A DNA stretch of 64,000 nt, taken from contig JBJYZC010000001.1 of NCBI GenBank assembly GCA_046263755.1, positions 124,001 to 188,000 of the forward strand, given 5' to 3'. Each line of letters begins with the position of its first letter. Positions within the stretch are counted from its first letter, which is position 1. Under the pieces are notes generated by a model, which had not been told where the DNA came from, searched no databases, and saw only the letters and a program-made list of their open reading frames with translations. Below, one piece after another: positions 28,100 through 37,955 of the stretch. The translations under genes and the position numbers were made by a program. The stretch is from Lachnocurva sp029100405 (GTDB lineage: Bacteria > Bacillota > Clostridia > Lachnospirales > Lachnospiraceae).

Positions 28100-29449
28100 A
28101 TGCTTGTAAAAGACATGAATCAAACAATGGAAAACAAAGACAGATCCGGGATCTTTACAACTGCTGAGGCAGTTTACGAATCCATGGGAATCAGCCGATC
28201 GGTCTATCTTTACGGGGAATCCGTATTGACAGGGTTGAAAGACCGTTTTCTTTCCATCGATGAGAGAGCGGAAAGGAATCAGCTGAAGGTGATAAAAGCG
28301 ATGCAGGATGCCCGGATCGACAATGAATGCTTTAATGCTTCGAGCGGATACGGCTATGATGACATCGGCCGGGAAAAACTGGAGAAAGTCTATGCTCTGA
28401 CCTTCCACGGTGAGGATGCTTTGGTTCGCCCTCAGATCACCTGCGGTACCCATGCCCTGGCTTTGGCTTTGATGAGTAACTTAAGACCCGGTGACGAACT
28501 TCTTTCTCCGGTCGGCCGCCCATATGACACCCTGGAAGAAGTCATCGGCATTCGGCCTTCCAAGGGATCTCTGGCAGAGTATGGGATCAAATACCGCCAG
28601 ATCGACCTCTTAGCCGACGAAAGTTTCGACTATGAGGGCATCAAAAATGCGATCAACGAAAAGACCGCGCTTGTCACCATTCAGAGGTCCAAGGGCTATC
28701 AGACCAGGCATACCTTCTCGGTTGATGAGATCGGAGAGCTTATTTCCTTCATAAAGAAATGTAAACCGGACGTAAAAGTCATGGTCGACAACTGTTATGG
28801 GGAATTCGTTGAGGATAAGGAACCGCTTGACGTCGGTGCCGACATGATGGTCGGATCCCTGATCAAAAATCCGGGCGGCGGGCTGGCCCCGATCGGAGGT
28901 TATATCGTCGGTAAGAAGGAATGCGTGGAAAATGCAGCCTATCGTTTGACTTCTCCCGGACTTGGAAAAGAGGTCGGAGCCAGCCTTGGCTTAAACCGGT
29001 CCTTTATCCAGGGATTCTTTATGGCCCCGATCGTAACGGCAAGTGCCTTAAAATGTGCAATTTTTGCTGCCAATCTCTATGAACCTCTGGGCTTTTCCTG
29101 TGTTCCGGGCAAGACAGAAGACCGGCATGACATTATTCAGGCCATCACCTTCGGCGAAGCCGATAAGCTTGTTGCATTCTGTCAGGGGATCCAGGCCGGT
29201 TCCCCGGTGGATTCCTACGTATCTCCGGAACCCTGGGACATGCCGGGATATGACAGCCAGGTCATTATGGCAGCAGGTGCCTTTGTCCAGGGGTCTTCGA
29301 TTGAACTTTCTGCCGACGGTCCCCTTCGCCCGCCATATGCCGCCTACCTTCAGGGTGGACTGACCTGGCCTTCCGCCAAGCTTGGGATTCTTATGTCTCT
29401 GCAAAAACTTGCAGAGAGAAATCTTGTTCGCATTCCTACATTATGCTAA
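28100..29449 (+). CDS. PLP-dependent 'methionine gamma-lyase family' / aluminium-resistance-type protein
   Basis: 449 residues. The PLP lysine is in GSLIKNPGGG (~residue 257), the hallmark of the PF06838 group (B. subtilis YnbB). The family has a Cys/Met-metabolism fold; a methionine gamma-lyase activity is by homology only. Residues AERNQLKVIKAM and RPQITCGTHAL are conserved. No strong ribosome site is seen, so the start is uncertain: TTG 28088, ATG 28100 and ATG 28115 are all in frame. The 120-bp spacer upstream holds imperfect inverted repeats (28027-28064) of unknown meaning. Confidence 0.85.
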   Translation: MLVKDMNQTMENKDRSGIFTTAEAVYESMGISRSVYLYGESVLTGLKDRFLSIDERAERNQLKVIKAMQDARIDNECFNASSGYGYDDIGREKLEKVYALTFHGEDALVRPQITCGTHALALALMSNLRPGDELLSPVGRPYDTLEEVIGIRPSKGSLAEYGIKYRQIDLLADESFDYEGIKNAINEKTALVTIQRSKGYQTRHTFSVDEIGELISFIKKCKPDVKVMVDNCYGEFVEDKEPLDVGADMMVGSLIKNPGGGLAPIGGYIVGKKECVENAAYRLTSPGLGKEVGASLGLNRSFIQGFFMAPIVTASALKCAIFAANLYEPLGFSCVPGKTEDRHDIIQAITFGEADKLVAFCQGIQAGSPVDSYVSPEPWDMPGYDSQVIMAAGAFVQGSSIELSADGPLRPPYAAYLQGGLTWPSAKLGILMSLQKLAERNLVRIPTLC

Positions 29450-29503
29450 AATTAATGCAAATTGTGTGATTGGCAGATCCAAGCGTAAGAAGAGAGTGAA
29501 AGG

Positions 29504-30229
29504 ATGTCAATGATGCAGAATCCGTCGTCTACACTCCGTATGCAGGATCTAAAGGAAGGACCTTATGAGAAGGCTCTCCGCTGCGGAGTTCTTTGTCTGT
29601 CTGATGAAGAACTTCTGGCCATTCTGATCCGATCCGGTACCAGAGAGAAAAATGCTCTGGCCCTGGCCTACGAGGTCATGCAGGCCAAGAACGCCGGCCT
29701 TTGTAATGTGGAAGAGCTCTCCTTAAAAGAGCTTACTGCAATACGGGGTCTCGGTACAGTCAAGGCTTTGACTTTGAAGGCTGCCTGTGAACTTGGACGA
29801 AGAATCACAATGGAAGGCAAAAGACAGAAGATAAAACTGGACGATCCGTCATCCGTAGCTTCCTACTTTATGGAACAGATGCGTCATGAAGCAGTGGAAA
29901 AAGTCCTCCTGGCTTTCTTTGATAACCATTGCGGCTTTCTTTCCGAGCATCTCCTGTCCATAGGAACAGAAGACCGGTCTTTTGTCAGCCTTCGCTTGAT
30001 CTTCAGAGAGGCCTTAAGAGAAAACGCTTCTTACTTCATCCTCCTTCACAATCACCCATCCGGAGATCCCTGTCCCAGCAGAGAAGACCGTATGATCACC
30101 GAAAGGATCTGTAAGGCAGGAGATATGCTTGAGATCCCTCTGGCGGATCATATTATTATCGGAGACAGACGCTATTATAGTTTTAAAGAACATGGGGAAT
30201 TACTGCCCCGGGAAGGAACAGACTTATGA
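29504..30229 (+). CDS. radC: RadC/JAB domain protein
   Basis: 241 residues. An N-terminal helix-hairpin-helix-like region (LTAIRGLGTVKALTLKA, ~76-92) precedes a JAB/MPN metal site with HNHPSGDPCPSREDR near residue 184. RadC was long called a repair protein, but no repair function has been proven. ATG 29510 in frame has a better spaced GAAAGGA site and is an alternative start. It overlaps mreB by 4 bases (ATGA). Confidence 0.93.
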   Translation: MSMMQNPSSTLRMQDLKEGPYEKALRCGVLCLSDEELLAILIRSGTREKNALALAYEVMQAKNAGLCNVEELSLKELTAIRGLGTVKALTLKAACELGRRITMEGKRQKIKLDDPSSVASYFMEQMRHEAVEKVLLAFFDNHCGFLSEHLLSIGTEDRSFVSLRLIFREALRENASYFILLHNHPSGDPCPSREDRMITERICKAGDMLEIPLADHIIIGDRRYYSFKEHGELLPREGTDL

Positions 30230-31242
30230 CAAATAATGGATATGGCATTGATCTCGGTACATTTAATCTGAAGATCTTCAGTCGCACCGCCAATGATGTG
30301 ACGACTTTAAAAAATACAATCGCTGTTATCAACAAGAATCAAATCTATGCATACGGAGACGATGCCTATTCCATGTATGAAAAAGCACCGGACACCATTG
30401 ATGTTTCTTTCCCGATCGTCAATGGTGTCATTGCCGATTTCGATCATATGCAGTCCATGCTTTTAGAAGTATTAAATAAGGACCTGAAAGCCCATTTGAA
30501 GAGTGCGGATATCACCATTGCCGTGCCGAATGATATTACCGAGGTAGAGAAGAGGGCTTTTCGGGATATTTTCGAGAAAACCAGAATCAAACTGCATTCG
30601 GTCACTCTCTGTGAAAAGCCTCTGGCAGATGCCCTTGGTATGGGGATCGATATCACGGAACCGACCGGTGTCATGGTAGTTGATATCGGTGCCGATACGA
30701 CGGAAATTTCTGTTATTTCTCTGGGTGGACTTGTGTTGTCCGAACTTCTTCCAACGGGAGGAAACCGTCTGGACGATGCCATTGTGACTTATCTGAAACG
30801 CAAGTATAATCTTTTGATCGGTCGAAAGACTGCCCGTGAATTAAAAGAGAAAATCGGCGGTGCCTTCCCGGGTATGGATAATTCTCTGGAAATTGTCGGA
30901 CGTGATGTAGTAAGCGGTCTTCCCATTCCTATGACCATTTCATCAGATATCATTTTCGAAGGCATGAAAGACGAACTGACAAGCCTGTCTATGGCTATTA
31001 AAAGAATCCTGGAAAATGTTCCGCCGGAACTTGCAAAGGATATTGTCTACTCCGGCATCTATGTCAGCGGAGGCAGTTCTAAGATTGCCGGTTTGGATCA
31101 GTTCTTTTCCAATATCACAAATATCAAGACCAATATTACGGAAAACGGTGAACAAACCGTTGCTCTTGGACTCGGCAAGGTTCTGACCGATGAGAAATAC
31201 AGTCGTTTCGGCTATACTATGAGATCACGAATTTTCAGCTAA
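30226..31242 (+). CDS. mreB: Rod shape-determining protein MreB
   Basis: 338 residues of the bacterial actin family. Phosphate-1 loop GIDLGTFNLKIF near the start, GVMVVDIGADTTEISVIS (phosphate-2), and the adenosine motif IYVSGGSSKIAGL. It polymerises on the membrane and guides the elongasome. It leads the mreBCD-mrdA-minC-rodA cluster; starts overlap or nearly touch throughout, so it is one operon. Its start overlaps radC. Confidence 0.97.
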   Translation: MTNNGYGIDLGTFNLKIFSRTANDVTTLKNTIAVINKNQIYAYGDDAYSMYEKAPDTIDVSFPIVNGVIADFDHMQSMLLEVLNKDLKAHLKSADITIAVPNDITEVEKRAFRDIFEKTRIKLHSVTLCEKPLADALGMGIDITEPTGVMVVDIGADTTEISVISLGGLVLSELLPTGGNRLDDAIVTYLKRKYNLLIGRKTARELKEKIGGAFPGMDNSLEIVGRDVVSGLPIPMTISSDIIFEGMKDELTSLSMAIKRILENVPPELAKDIVYSGIYVSGGSSKIAGLDQFFSNITNIKTNITENGEQTVALGLGKVLTDEKYSRFGYTMRSRIFS

Positions 31243-31255
31243 AGGACAGTTTGCA

Positions 31256-32110
31256 ATGAGACGGAAGAAACATAGCATTTCCAGCAGCGCAATTATGATC
31301 ATCCTTGTGATCGTATGCATAATGATCCTCTTTATAAGTTATATTTCGGATTTTAACGGGGGAATCATCGGTTCCGTATCGAACTATGTCTTCGTACCCA
31401 TGCAGAAAGGGCTTGCAGTGATCGAAGAATCCGCAAGTGTCCGGCGCGGAAACCAGAAAACGATTCAATCTCTGCAGAAGAAGAATAAGAAATTGCAGGA
31501 TGAAGTGAATGACCTGAATAACCAGCTGAACACGATACAATTGCAGCAGTCGGAGTTAGAAAAACTGCAGAAATTATATGCTCTGGATCAGCAGTATGGT
31601 GATTACAAAAAAACCGGTGCCCGGGTCATTGCGCGTGGTACATCGAACTGGTTTAATACTTTTACCATCAATAAGGGAAGTGCCGATGGCATTAAGAAAG
31701 ATATGAATGTCCTTTCTGATGGAGGTCTTGTTGGCATCGTCACAGAAACAAGAAGAAACTATGCTGTTGTCCGTGCCATCATTGATGACACTTCCGATGT
31801 ATCCGCCATGTCATTGAACACGGGAAATATCTGTATTGTATCCGGATCTCTGGAAGAGATGACAAAGAATAACACTTTAAATATCTCAAATCTGGAAGAT
31901 AAGGATGAAAAGATCAGCTCCGGCGAACCGATCGTTACCAGTAATGTCAGCAGCAAGTATCTTCCCGGTCTTCTGATCGGCTATGTGGATCAGTTGAAGA
32001 CGGATCCAAACGGTATCAGTAAGTCCGGCAGCCTGACCCCGGCGGTTGATTTTAAGCATCTCCAGGATGTTCTTGTAATTCTTAAGACGAAGGAGAGTGG
32101 CGGTCAATGA
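31256..32110 (+). CDS. mreC: Rod shape-determining protein MreC
   Basis: 284 residues. One N-terminal membrane helix (~9-30), a coiled coil (~60-105), then the MreC beta-barrel domain (GARVIARGTSNWFNTFTI; GLVGIVTETRRN). It bridges MreB/MreD and PBP2 outside the membrane. AAAGGA precedes the ATG, and the stop overlaps mreD (ATGA). Confidence 0.94.
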   Translation: MRRKKHSISSSAIMIILVIVCIMILFISYISDFNGGIIGSVSNYVFVPMQKGLAVIEESASVRRGNQKTIQSLQKKNKKLQDEVNDLNNQLNTIQLQQSELEKLQKLYALDQQYGDYKKTGARVIARGTSNWFNTFTINKGSADGIKKDMNVLSDGGLVGIVTETRRNYAVVRAIIDDTSDVSAMSLNTGNICIVSGSLEEMTKNNTLNISNLEDKDEKISSGEPIVTSNVSSKYLPGLLIGYVDQLKTDPNGISKSGSLTPAVDFKHLQDVLVILKTKESGGQ

Positions 32111-32640
32111 AGATTTCCTACTTCGTCCGAAGGGCAGTGATCTGCCTCCTATTGATCGGACTGGTCTATGTTTTACAGACTGCTGTTTTCTCTCATTTGG
32201 TCCTGGCGGGGGTGGTGCCGAACCTTCTCCTCAGCCTGGTTGCATTGATTGGATTTATTCGCGGGAGAAAGGAGGGCATGGCGATTGGCATGGCCTCCGG
32301 TCTTCTTCTGGATACTTTTTCCGGACAGCTTTTCGGTATCTATGCACTGCTTTTTCTCTTGCTTGGATATTTGAATGGATTGGTAAGGAAGATTTTTTTC
32401 GGAGATGATATCAAACTTCCCATCCTCTTTGTAGGACTGACAGATCTGGTCTATGGGATATGTGTCTATCTCATTTCCTTTGCCAGCCGGGGCAGAAGCG
32501 ACTTTAAATTCTTTTTTTTGAATATCATGCTCCCGGAAGCCATCTATACGGTTGTTATTTCTTTTCTCCTGTATCCTTTTATCTTATGGATCGCCGGAAG
32601 AACTGACCGATATGAATCGAAAGGAGACCGTCGATTTTGA
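32107..32640 (+). CDS. mreD: Rod shape-determining protein MreD
   Basis: 177 residues, very hydrophobic, with five or six predicted membrane helices. Little sequence signature beyond LLSLVALIGFIRGRKEGM, which matches the family's G-x-x-x-G-L region. Identified mainly by position between mreC and mrdA. AAGGAG ribosome site. Ends TTTTGA, whose last bases overlap the TTG start of mrdA. Confidence 0.9.
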   Translation: MKISYFVRRAVICLLLIGLVYVLQTAVFSHLVLAGVVPNLLLSLVALIGFIRGRKEGMAIGMASGLLLDTFSGQLFGIYALLFLLLGYLNGLVRKIFFGDDIKLPILFVGLTDLVYGICVYLISFASRGRSDFKFFFLNIMLPEAIYTVVISFLLYPFILWIAGRTDRYESKGDRRF

Positions 32641-35489
32641 CATCCTTTTTTAAAGACCTGCATGAAAAACTCTTCAAGGACCGTCAACGCGTTATCATGG
32701 TCCTGATGATTATTTTTACCGTGATTCTGATTCTCAGACTTTTTATTCTGCAGATTCTGCATGGCAAAGACTATCAGAACTCCTATAACCTCCTGGTTGA
32801 GAGGAAGGAGACCATTGAGGCTTCACGAGGCCGGATCTTCGACCGAAACGGTAAACTTCTGGCATATAATGACCTTTCCTATGATGTCACCATTCAGGAT
32901 TCCTACTCCAATTATTCGAGTAAGGATCGAAATAAGTATCTCAATCGGGAACTCGCACAAATCATCCCTGAAATAGAAAAAAACGGCGACAAAATTGCTG
33001 ATGACGATTTTGATATTCAGAGAAATACGGACGGAAGCTTTGTCTTCACCGTGAGCGGTACCGCTCAGCAGAGATTCCGTGCGGATATCTTCGGGCATGC
33101 GAAAATCAGTGATCTTGACTACAAAAATAAAGACGGAATCAATGAAGTCCAAGCCTCAGCCGAGGACATCATGAACTATCTCATGGGCAGCAAATGTTAT
33201 AATATCTCCGGTAAATATAATGATGATCTCCGTTTTAAGATCGCTGTTCTCCGCTATAAGATTGGTCTCAATTCCTACCAGAAGTATGTCACGACAGCCA
33301 TTGCTTCCAATGTCAGCCAGGCAACGATTGCATATGTGAAAGAGAATAAAGCGAGCTATCCCGGAATCGATATTCATGAGAATATTATCCGAAAATACAC
33401 GGATTCGGAGGCTTTTGCTTCTATTCTCGGATATACCGGAAAAATTTCCACCAGTGAGTATCAGGATCTGAAGAAAAAAGATAAATCCATTACAATGAAT
33501 GATGTCGTTGGAAAGTCCGGCATTGAGCAATATATGGACTCTACTCTTCGAGGCTCCAAGGGATCTGATACCCTTTATGTTGATAACGTTGGTAATATTA
33601 TTAAAAAGGTAAACCACATCGACAGCAAGGCCGGAAACGATGTCTATCTTTCCATCGACTATGATTTACAGGTAAGAACCTATAAACTTCTGGAGAAAGA
33701 GATTGCAGGTGTCCTGATCTCAAAGCTGGTCAATCAGCGAACCGTTCCGGTAACAACGGATACTTCGAATATGACGGTTGCAGTTTATGATGCCTATATT
33801 GCCTTGATCAATAATGGTGTTATCGATTCAGACCATTTTAAAGACAGTAATGCCAGTGATCTGGAAAAGGCCGTCTATGCTGCATTTCAGCAGAAACAAG
33901 GGGAAGCTTTGAACATGCTTTCGGATGCCTTGTTAAACGGTACAACTCCGTTTGGAAAGCTTGATGACGAAATGGAGAACTACCAGAACTATGTCATCCG
34001 CTATCTGAAGAGTCAGAAGATCCTGAATACAGATAAGATTGACACATCCGATGCCACTTATAAATCCTGGACTGCCGGAACTCTAAGTATCCATGATTAT
34101 CTGAAATATTGCATCGAAAAAAACTGGATCGATACCGATTCAATCAAGACCAGCCAGAAGTATGTCGATACAGACGAACTCTATCAGGCATTGGTTTCAA
34201 ATCTTTCGGATGTTTTTCAGACGAATGCAGATTTTTCCAAGCTGGTATATAAATATGCGATCCTCCAGGATCGAATTCAACCCGGTCAGGTTTGCGCCCT
34301 ATTATATGATCAGGGAATTCTTGCCAAAGATGATAACAGCAGAAATGCATTAGCCGGCGGTTCCATGAATGCCTACAATTTCATCATTGATAAGATCCGG
34401 AATATGCAAATCACACCTGGTCAGCTCGGTCTGGACCCCTGCTCCGGATCTACCGTTGTACTGGATACAAATAAGGGATCCGTTCTGGCCTGTGTTTCCT
34501 ACCCCGGATACGATAACAACCGTTTGGCCAATACGGTGGACTCCAAGTATTATGCTTATTTGAATTCCAATAGCAGCCGGCCTCTGTTTAACTTTGCAAC
34601 ACAGCAGAAGACGGCCCCCGGTTCAACATTTAAACCGATGACATCAACGGCAGGCATGGCGGAAAACGCGATTACCCCGACATCAACGATCGACTGTACC
34701 GGTGTTTTCACCAAAGTATCCAACCACCCGGTATGCTGGATCTATGGTATGTATCATGGTACCCATGGCACGCTCAATGTATCTGAGGCTTTGAAGAATT
34801 CCTGCAACTATTTCTTTTATGAAGTCGGTTGGCGTCTGGCCGGTGGCGATAATAATTATAATGATTCTGTCGGTATCCAGAAAATACAGAAATATGCTCA
34901 TATGTATGGTCTGGACGAGAAGACCGGTCTGGAAATTGAAGAGGCCAAGTCGACGATCGCTACAAAATATCCTGTCATGGCTGCGATCGGCCAATCTGAC
35001 AACAATCTCACAACTGTGGCTTTGGCTCGATATGCAGCAGCTTTGGCTACCAGGGGAAAGGTATATCATCTGAGTCTTCTGGATCATACACAATCACCGC
35101 AGGGAAAAGTCCTGAAAACCTATGGATCCTCTTTGCAGAATACGATTGATGTCTTAGATTCCAGTCAGTGGGATGCTATCCAGAATGGTATGAGAATGGT
35201 CATTCAAAGTACGAAAGCCTACGATAATTTCCCCATCGAAGTTTCAGGTAAGACCGGAACTGCTCAGGAAGCACAGGATCGACCGCCACACGCACTTTTT
35301 ATTGCCTATGCGCCAAGCAGCAGTCCTCAATATGCCCTGGCTACCCGTATTGCCAATGCCTATTCTTCTCATAATGCATCGGATGTAGCCAAGGACATTC
35401 TCGGCTGTCTCTTCCAGGTACCCTCCTCTATAGAGGCCGCTGATAATAGTGGTGCGCCTACTGCCTCCACGGAACCGATCACGGACTGA
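32637..35489 (+). CDS. mrdA: Penicillin-binding protein 2 (elongasome transpeptidase)
   Basis: 950 residues, far longer than E. coli PBP2 (633). One N-terminal membrane helix (~20-42), then a dimerisation domain with SRGRIFDRNGK. The transpeptidase has the catalytic serine in APGSTFKPM (~670), SxN in NSCNYF, and KTG in SGKTGTAQ (~870). A 230-270 residue stretch (~360-600) separates the pedestal from the start of the transpeptidase fold (GSTVVLDTNKGSVLA); it has no motif I recognise. TTG start, with AAGGAG 11 bases upstream. Partner of RodA. Confidence 0.94.
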   Translation: MTSFFKDLHEKLFKDRQRVIMVLMIIFTVILILRLFILQILHGKDYQNSYNLLVERKETIEASRGRIFDRNGKLLAYNDLSYDVTIQDSYSNYSSKDRNKYLNRELAQIIPEIEKNGDKIADDDFDIQRNTDGSFVFTVSGTAQQRFRADIFGHAKISDLDYKNKDGINEVQASAEDIMNYLMGSKCYNISGKYNDDLRFKIAVLRYKIGLNSYQKYVTTAIASNVSQATIAYVKENKASYPGIDIHENIIRKYTDSEAFASILGYTGKISTSEYQDLKKKDKSITMNDVVGKSGIEQYMDSTLRGSKGSDTLYVDNVGNIIKKVNHIDSKAGNDVYLSIDYDLQVRTYKLLEKEIAGVLISKLVNQRTVPVTTDTSNMTVAVYDAYIALINNGVIDSDHFKDSNASDLEKAVYAAFQQKQGEALNMLSDALLNGTTPFGKLDDEMENYQNYVIRYLKSQKILNTDKIDTSDATYKSWTAGTLSIHDYLKYCIEKNWIDTDSIKTSQKYVDTDELYQALVSNLSDVFQTNADFSKLVYKYAILQDRIQPGQVCALLYDQGILAKDDNSRNALAGGSMNAYNFIIDKIRNMQITPGQLGLDPCSGSTVVLDTNKGSVLACVSYPGYDNNRLANTVDSKYYAYLNSNSSRPLFNFATQQKTAPGSTFKPMTSTAGMAENAITPTSTIDCTGVFTKVSNHPVCWIYGMYHGTHGTLNVSEALKNSCNYFFYEVGWRLAGGDNNYNDSVGIQKIQKYAHMYGLDEKTGLEIEEAKSTIATKYPVMAAIGQSDNNLTTVALARYAAALATRGKVYHLSLLDHTQSPQGKVLKTYGSSLQNTIDVLDSSQWDAIQNGMRMVIQSTKAYDNFPIEVSGKTGTAQEAQDRPPHALFIAYAPSSSPQYALATRIANAYSSHNASDVAKDILGCLFQVPSSIEAADNSGAPTASTEPITD

Positions 35490-36274
35490 TGGTCAGACTG
35501 AGAGAACTTAAAAAAAAACAGGCAATGGCTGCGGACTTCCGTAGCCAACCATTACATGATTACGATCGAAAGAGTAAAAGCATGAAGGAAAACTGTATTA
35601 TCAAAAGCGGATCCTACGGAATCACTTTGCTTCTGAACCCATCTTCACCGATCGAAGATACTTTAAGAGAGATTTGCTATAAATTTGCCTCCCAGAAAAA
35701 GTTCTTCGGATCTGCAAAAATGGTACTGACTGTGACCGGACGGCAACTGACCGATGAAGAATTTGAAGCAGTCATTCAGTCCATTGAGTACAATTCAGAT
35801 GTCAAGATTGATTTGATCTATGATAAGAGTCAGATTCGAGATCGCCGGATGAGATCAATGAGAGACCGATTCTATTTTGAATCCATCCGCCAGAACTGTA
35901 AAATTGTATTAGGTCCGGTAAAAGACGGGCAAAAGGTTCAGTCCGATGCCAGTCTCCTGATCCTTGGAGATGCAGAAGAGGGCAGTGAGCTCCTTGCTGC
36001 GGGCAATATCATCGTTACAGGTCTTCTCGCCGGAGATGCCAAAGCCGGCTGTCCCGATCATGAGGATTGTTTCGTCTATGCAGGGGATCTTAATGCGGAA
36101 GCAGTGCATATCAGCGGTCATGATGCAGATCTGCCGGAAAGAAAATCAGGTTTTCTTGACCGCTTTCGGAAGAAGGAAGGCCAGATCCTGCTTCGGCATC
36201 AAAACCGATTCCTTCTGACCAATGTCTATGACGAACTCCTGACGGAACTGTTTCAGGCGGAAAAGAAGAACTGA
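35489..36274 (+). CDS. minC: MinC-like septum site-determining protein, without minD/minE
   Basis: 261 residues. The N-terminal MinC domain (IIKSGSYGITLLL ... KKFFGSAKM ... VTGRQLTDEE) inhibits FtsZ assembly in known MinC. The C-terminal beta-helix domain is recognisable (VLGPVKDGQKV ... LLILGDAEEGSELLAAGNIIVTG). The MinD-contact motif RSGQ of the family reads KDGQ here, and the usual RG(R/L)AHAG is AGDAKAG. The start is uncertain: ATG 35489 overlaps the mrdA stop without a ribosome site; ATG 35582 has AAAGAG upstream and fits the family better. rodA follows after 38 bases; minD and minE, normally next, are absent. Confidence 0.85.
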   Translation: MVRLRELKKKQAMAADFRSQPLHDYDRKSKSMKENCIIKSGSYGITLLLNPSSPIEDTLREICYKFASQKKFFGSAKMVLTVTGRQLTDEEFEAVIQSIEYNSDVKIDLIYDKSQIRDRRMRSMRDRFYFESIRQNCKIVLGPVKDGQKVQSDASLLILGDAEEGSELLAAGNIIVTGLLAGDAKAGCPDHEDCFVYAGDLNAEAVHISGHDADLPERKSGFLDRFRKKEGQILLRHQNRFLLTNVYDELLTELFQAEKKN

Positions 36275-36299
36275 AAAGAAGAACTGAAAAGAAGAGCTA
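36261..36299 (+). repeat. 13-bp tandem repeat x3 at the minC 3' end
   Basis: AAAAGAAGAACTG at 36261, 36274 and (with changes) 36287. The first unit carries the minC stop codon; the others fill the spacer up to the rodA ribosome site, the place where minD/minE would normally start. Confidence 0.9.
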
Positions 36300-36312
36300 A
36301 AGGAGCCTTTCT

Positions 36313-37425
36313 ATGTTCCATAATTATAAATTCAAAAATTATAATTTACCTTTGGTCATAGCAGTCGTTGCATTAACGATTCTTGGCATTATGATCATCG
36401 GAAGTGCTAATACCGACAATCAGGCCAAACAGATCGTTGGCATGGTGATTGGCGTGACTCTCATGTTCGTCGTATCTCTGATTGACTTCGAATTTCTGCT
36501 GCAATTTCATTGGTTTTACTATGGATTGACCATACTCCTTCTTTTATCTGTCCTGCTGTTCGGTGACACTTCACTCGGAGCAAAGCGTTGGATCAATATC
36601 GGTATTCGTTTCCAGCCTTCGGAAATTGCTAAAATTTTTCTGGTTCTTTTTTTTGCCTGGTATTTTACACACTTTATGGAAAGCTTAAATCAAAGGAAGC
36701 GCTTTCTATTAACCCTGATCTATATTGCAATTCCGCTTCTCTTAATTTTAAAGGAGCCGGATCTGTCGACAACCATCGTGACCTTTATGGTCATAGCGAC
36801 TATGTTTTATGCTGCCGGTTTGTCCTCCAAAATCATAACACCGGTTCTTTTGATCACAATTCCGGCGATTGCAATCTTCATTCTCTATTCCGCCCAGACC
36901 GGATCCGTTCCATTCATCAAAGGTTATCAGAAAAAGCGAATCCTGGCATGGCTGCGTCCGGAGGAATATCCCCAGAATGCCTATCAGCAGCAAAATTCAA
37001 TTATGGCCATCGGATCCGGACAGCTTCTGGGTAAGGGATTAAATAATAATGACTGGAACTCGGTGAAAAACGGTAATTTTATTTCAGAGCCCCATACAGA
37101 TTTCATTTTTGCCGTAGCGGGAGAGGAGATTGGTTTTGTCGGATCCTGTATTCTGCTCCTTCTCATTCTCCTGATTGTTATTCTCTGTCTTCGTGTAGCG
37201 AAAAGGGCGAAAAATGAGGCAGGAAAACTGATCTGTATTGGCATCGCATCCATTATCGGTTTCCAGAGCTTTGTCAACGTCTGTGTGGTTACCGGACTGA
37301 TGCCGAATACCGGTTTGACCCTTCCTTTTGTAAGCTATGGACTGACGTCTCTTGTTACGATTTATATCGGAATCGGACTGGTATTAAATGTAGGGCTTCA
37401 AGCGAAGAAATTCTATGAACATTAG
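36313..37425 (+). CDS. rodA: Rod shape-determining glycosyltransferase RodA (SEDS)
   Basis: 370 residues with about ten membrane helices. SEDS motifs: SLGAKRWINIGIRFQPSE (first half), the loop KKRILAWLRPEEYPQNAYQQ, and the C-terminal GLMPNTGLTLPFVSYG. It polymerises lipid II with PBP2 (mrdA, two genes upstream). AAAGGAG precedes the ATG. Confidence 0.95.
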   Translation: MFHNYKFKNYNLPLVIAVVALTILGIMIIGSANTDNQAKQIVGMVIGVTLMFVVSLIDFEFLLQFHWFYYGLTILLLLSVLLFGDTSLGAKRWINIGIRFQPSEIAKIFLVLFFAWYFTHFMESLNQRKRFLLTLIYIAIPLLLILKEPDLSTTIVTFMVIATMFYAAGLSSKIITPVLLITIPAIAIFILYSAQTGSVPFIKGYQKKRILAWLRPEEYPQNAYQQQNSIMAIGSGQLLGKGLNNNDWNSVKNGNFISEPHTDFIFAVAGEEIGFVGSCILLLLILLIVILCLRVAKRAKNEAGKLICIGIASIIGFQSFVNVCVVTGLMPNTGLTLPFVSYGLTSLVTIYIGIGLVLNVGLQAKKFYEH

Positions 37426-37556
37426 AGCATTTTGTCGTATGATAGTAGAAGGTCATATGTTTCCTATGGTTTGAAGATTATATTATAAAGAAAACTCACG
37501 TATGAATCTTACTGGAAAAGGATTTCAGCAAAATAAAGAGAATTGAAGGGAGGAAA

Positions 37557-37955
37557 ATGATGAATATCGGTCTTGTCGCACATGACTCAAAGAAAAAGCT
37601 GATGCAGAATTTCTGTATTGCATATCGGAATATTTTAGCCAAAAACAATCTTTATGCAACCGGAACAACCGGGCGTCTGGTGGAAGAGGTGACCAATCTT
37701 TCCGTCCACAAATTTCTGGCTGGTCATCTTGGTGGAACCCAGCAGCTGGGAGCACAGATCGAACACAATAATATTGATCTGGTGATTTTCCTGCGAGATC
37801 CATTTCGTGTGAAATCCAATGAGCCGGACGTCAACAATATTGTCCGCATCTGTGATGCTAACAATATTCCTTTGGCGACCAATCTTGCTACCGCTGAATT
37901 ATTGATCAAAGCACTTGACAGAGGAGATCTTGACTGGCGTGAAATGTATAAATAA
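37557..37955 (+). CDS. mgsA: Methylglyoxal synthase
   Basis: 132 residues. It turns dihydroxyacetone phosphate into methylglyoxal and phosphate. N-terminal VAHDSKKK and the phosphate-binding TGTTGRL motif; the catalytic aspartate region is LVIFLRDPF. GGGAGG ribosome site before ATG 37557 (ATG 37560 also possible). Its end overlaps the start region of the next gene. Following rodA, it completes the common Lachnospiraceae order. Confidence 0.95.
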   Translation: MMNIGLVAHDSKKKLMQNFCIAYRNILAKNNLYATGTTGRLVEEVTNLSVHKFLAGHLGGTQQLGAQIEHNNIDLVIFLRDPFRVKSNEPDVNNIVRICDANNIPLATNLATAELLIKALDRGDLDWREMYK

